Assembly: GCA_018340805.1 (NCBI GenBank)
Contig: JACMZG010001914.1
Location: 42,479,643 to 42,543,642, forward strand
Direction: 5' to 3'
DNA length: 64,000 bases
Source: Microvelia longipes
Taxonomy: Eukaryota > Arthropoda > Insecta > Hemiptera > Veliidae
The notes under the pieces are model-generated. The model searched no databases. It was not told the DNA's origin and saw only the letters and a list, made by a program, of their open reading frames with translations. This document shows positions 62,546 through 64,000 of the stretch, one piece after another. The position numbers and the translations under genes were made by a program. Each line of letters begins with the position of its first letter. The first letter of the stretch is position 1.

Positions 62546-63245
62546 TTCATATCGACGGTATCTGATTTTTCAACTTGCGATAAATATATCCTCTATTATT
62601 TTAATATTACTAATCATGCTCATACGTTAAACAACTTTGTTTCTATTTTTTAAACATCACCATACAGCAAGTATCGATGTTTGCTGATTCTTTAATTACT
62701 GTGAGTTCACACTTAAAAATGTTTAAAGTGTAATTAAATTATTATTTTATAATATAACATAATTATTTTATTTATATAATATAATATAATTATTTATTAT
62801 ATATTTATTGTCGAAGGTCGAACGATAAGAAGTCCGATGAGGTAGGGCGAACATGATAAATTCGAATGAAAATAGACTAAAAGATATTTAAAAGCTTAAA
62901 ATGTCTTCCGTTTTGATTTGTCTGGTTGAGTTTATCCAAAAGTTATGCCATTATCACTCTCGTTGATAATACAAAACTTGATTTCCATACCAGGTTCTGG
63001 AACCGGAGCTGTTGTTGGGCATGGAACATACATATGATTAGAGTACATAAATTCATGTAGCCATCCTTGCTGCGCTGCATAGAGACAAAAATGTTTCCGA
63101 GTTTTTTAGGATCTTTGGCTGGAACGTGAAATGTATCATCAAAAACATGGGGCCCCACATTCTTGCAATTGCAGTGTTTTTCATAGTGATATTGTTACTA
63201 GAGAGGCGTCTTTAATTTTGAAACATTAAAAAAGTAACAGAAAAT
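62546..63245. repeat. Local duplication flank, copy 2
   Basis: Second copy of 61229-61960. On the minus strand a 71-codon frame (63158-62943) is open here but is broken by indels in copy 1, so I do not call a gene. Confidence 0.8.
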
Positions 63246-63249
63246 TCTT

Positions 63250-63322
63250 CAATATATATATATATATATATATAAATATATAATATAATATATATATATT
63301 ATATTATATATATAATTACAAA
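63250..63322. repeat. (TA)n microsatellite
   Basis: TA repeats with AATA breaks. Confidence 0.9.
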
Positions 63323-63349
63323 GGAAAATACTAAAAGTATAACATTAAC

Positions 63350-63578
63350 CCAATCTTTTATAATAATTATAATAAGAACTTACAGGAGTGAAACGAAGAG
63401 ATTTTAGAGGGTTTTGAGAATTTTCCAACATATGGTCTTCTTCGGTCAGGTTAGGTTGGGAGTCACACGGGACTTCCCAACCTAACCTGATCGAAGAAGA
63501 CATCTGTCAAAAATTTCTCAAAACCCCTCTAAACTCTTCGTTTCACTTCTTGTAAGTTATTATTATTATAAAAGATTG
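63350..63578. mobile_element. Inverted-repeat element
   Basis: Arms of about 100 bases mirror each other around 63465 (AGGTTAGGTTGGGAG with CTTCCCAACCTAACC at the centre, AGTGAAACGAAGAG with CTCTTCGTTTCACT farther out). There is no hammerhead core and no ORF. Confidence 0.8.
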
Positions 63579-63600
63579 TTTATATATATATATATATTAA

Positions 63601-63646
<46 letters not shown>

Positions 63647-63662
63647 ATATATATATAATATA
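63575..63662. repeat. (TA)n microsatellite
   Basis: TA repeats with small breaks. Confidence 0.92.
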
Positions 63663-63664
63663 AT

Positions 63665-64000
63665 GTACAGTATTACAGCAACTTGTACAGAACTTTCACA
63701 ATATAAAACAAGAAATGTGTAAAAACCTACAACGGTTATTATATTATAACCTGAACTTATTTAAAAGGCGGTTACTATGTGGTTATACAGACCTTGGAGA
63801 ACCTCATAATGGTGTTCCAAGGCCATAATGAGTTGAGATAGGAATTGAAGAATCAGCTGATGTTGGATATGAATATCCTTGGACCAAGCGTTTAGACTTA
63901 ACGCTTTTTATCAGCAGTCTGATGCTTTTGAAGATGAGGGTGTCTTGTTCAAAGAGACAAAAATTTATTCACTGATATAACTTTATTAGTTGAGAACTCG
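63665..64000. other. Unassigned window end
   Basis: No gene or element recognised in the last 335 bases. Confidence 0.4.

Overview
The window is AT-rich eukaryotic DNA made almost entirely of repeats. Jockey/CR1-type and RNase H-bearing non-LTR retrotransposon pieces, an LTR element, MITEs, 5S- and tRNA-derived SINEs, hammerhead-bearing repeats and a secreted peptide gene with a short intron point to a metazoan, probably an arthropod. The species cannot be fixed from sequence alone. I see no bacterial gene, operon or CRISPR array.

The clearest host genes are two paralogous two-exon genes on the minus strand (6075-7022 and 25643-26603). Each encodes a 65-residue secreted precursor with an almost identical signal sequence, a 39-residue mature peptide and an inhibitor-cystine-knot pattern C-X6-C-X8-CC-X3-C-X6-C. 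Splice sites, TATA boxes and reading frames are intact in both. The signal region differs only by silent changes, while 12 of 39 mature residues differ with all cysteines kept.

The genes lie in an ancient tandem duplication: unit A about 4200-8570, unit B about 8583-29190. Unit B has been inflated by insertions. These are hairpin repeats (8.7-9.35 kb), a 6-kb composite of non-LTR remnants, satellite and foldback DNA (9.66-15.65 kb), an 8.4-kb LTR-internal-LTR-internal-LTR array (17145-25574) sitting about 70 bases past the stop codon of gene B, and a truncated RNase H non-LTR element (27.33-28.6 kb). Unit A keeps the empty sites, which lets insertion boundaries be read directly.

The rest is repeat mosaic. 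29-35 kb holds a 5S-type SINE, a large foldback element with a nested hAT-type MITE (8-bp target duplication) and tRNA-like heads. 36-46 kb holds microsatellites, a non-LTR 3' UTR, a GC-rich block, an inverted pair of 5S SINEs and a TA-flanked MITE. 47-57 kb holds a MITE pair, tandem repeats, RNase H non-LTR remnants and inverted pairs of repeats carrying hammerhead-ribozyme cores. 57-64 kb holds long minisatellites and a local duplication. Many long frames, especially over TA, TTA and 20-bp repeats, are not genes. Coordinates of repeat boundaries were read by eye and are approximate unless given as exact.
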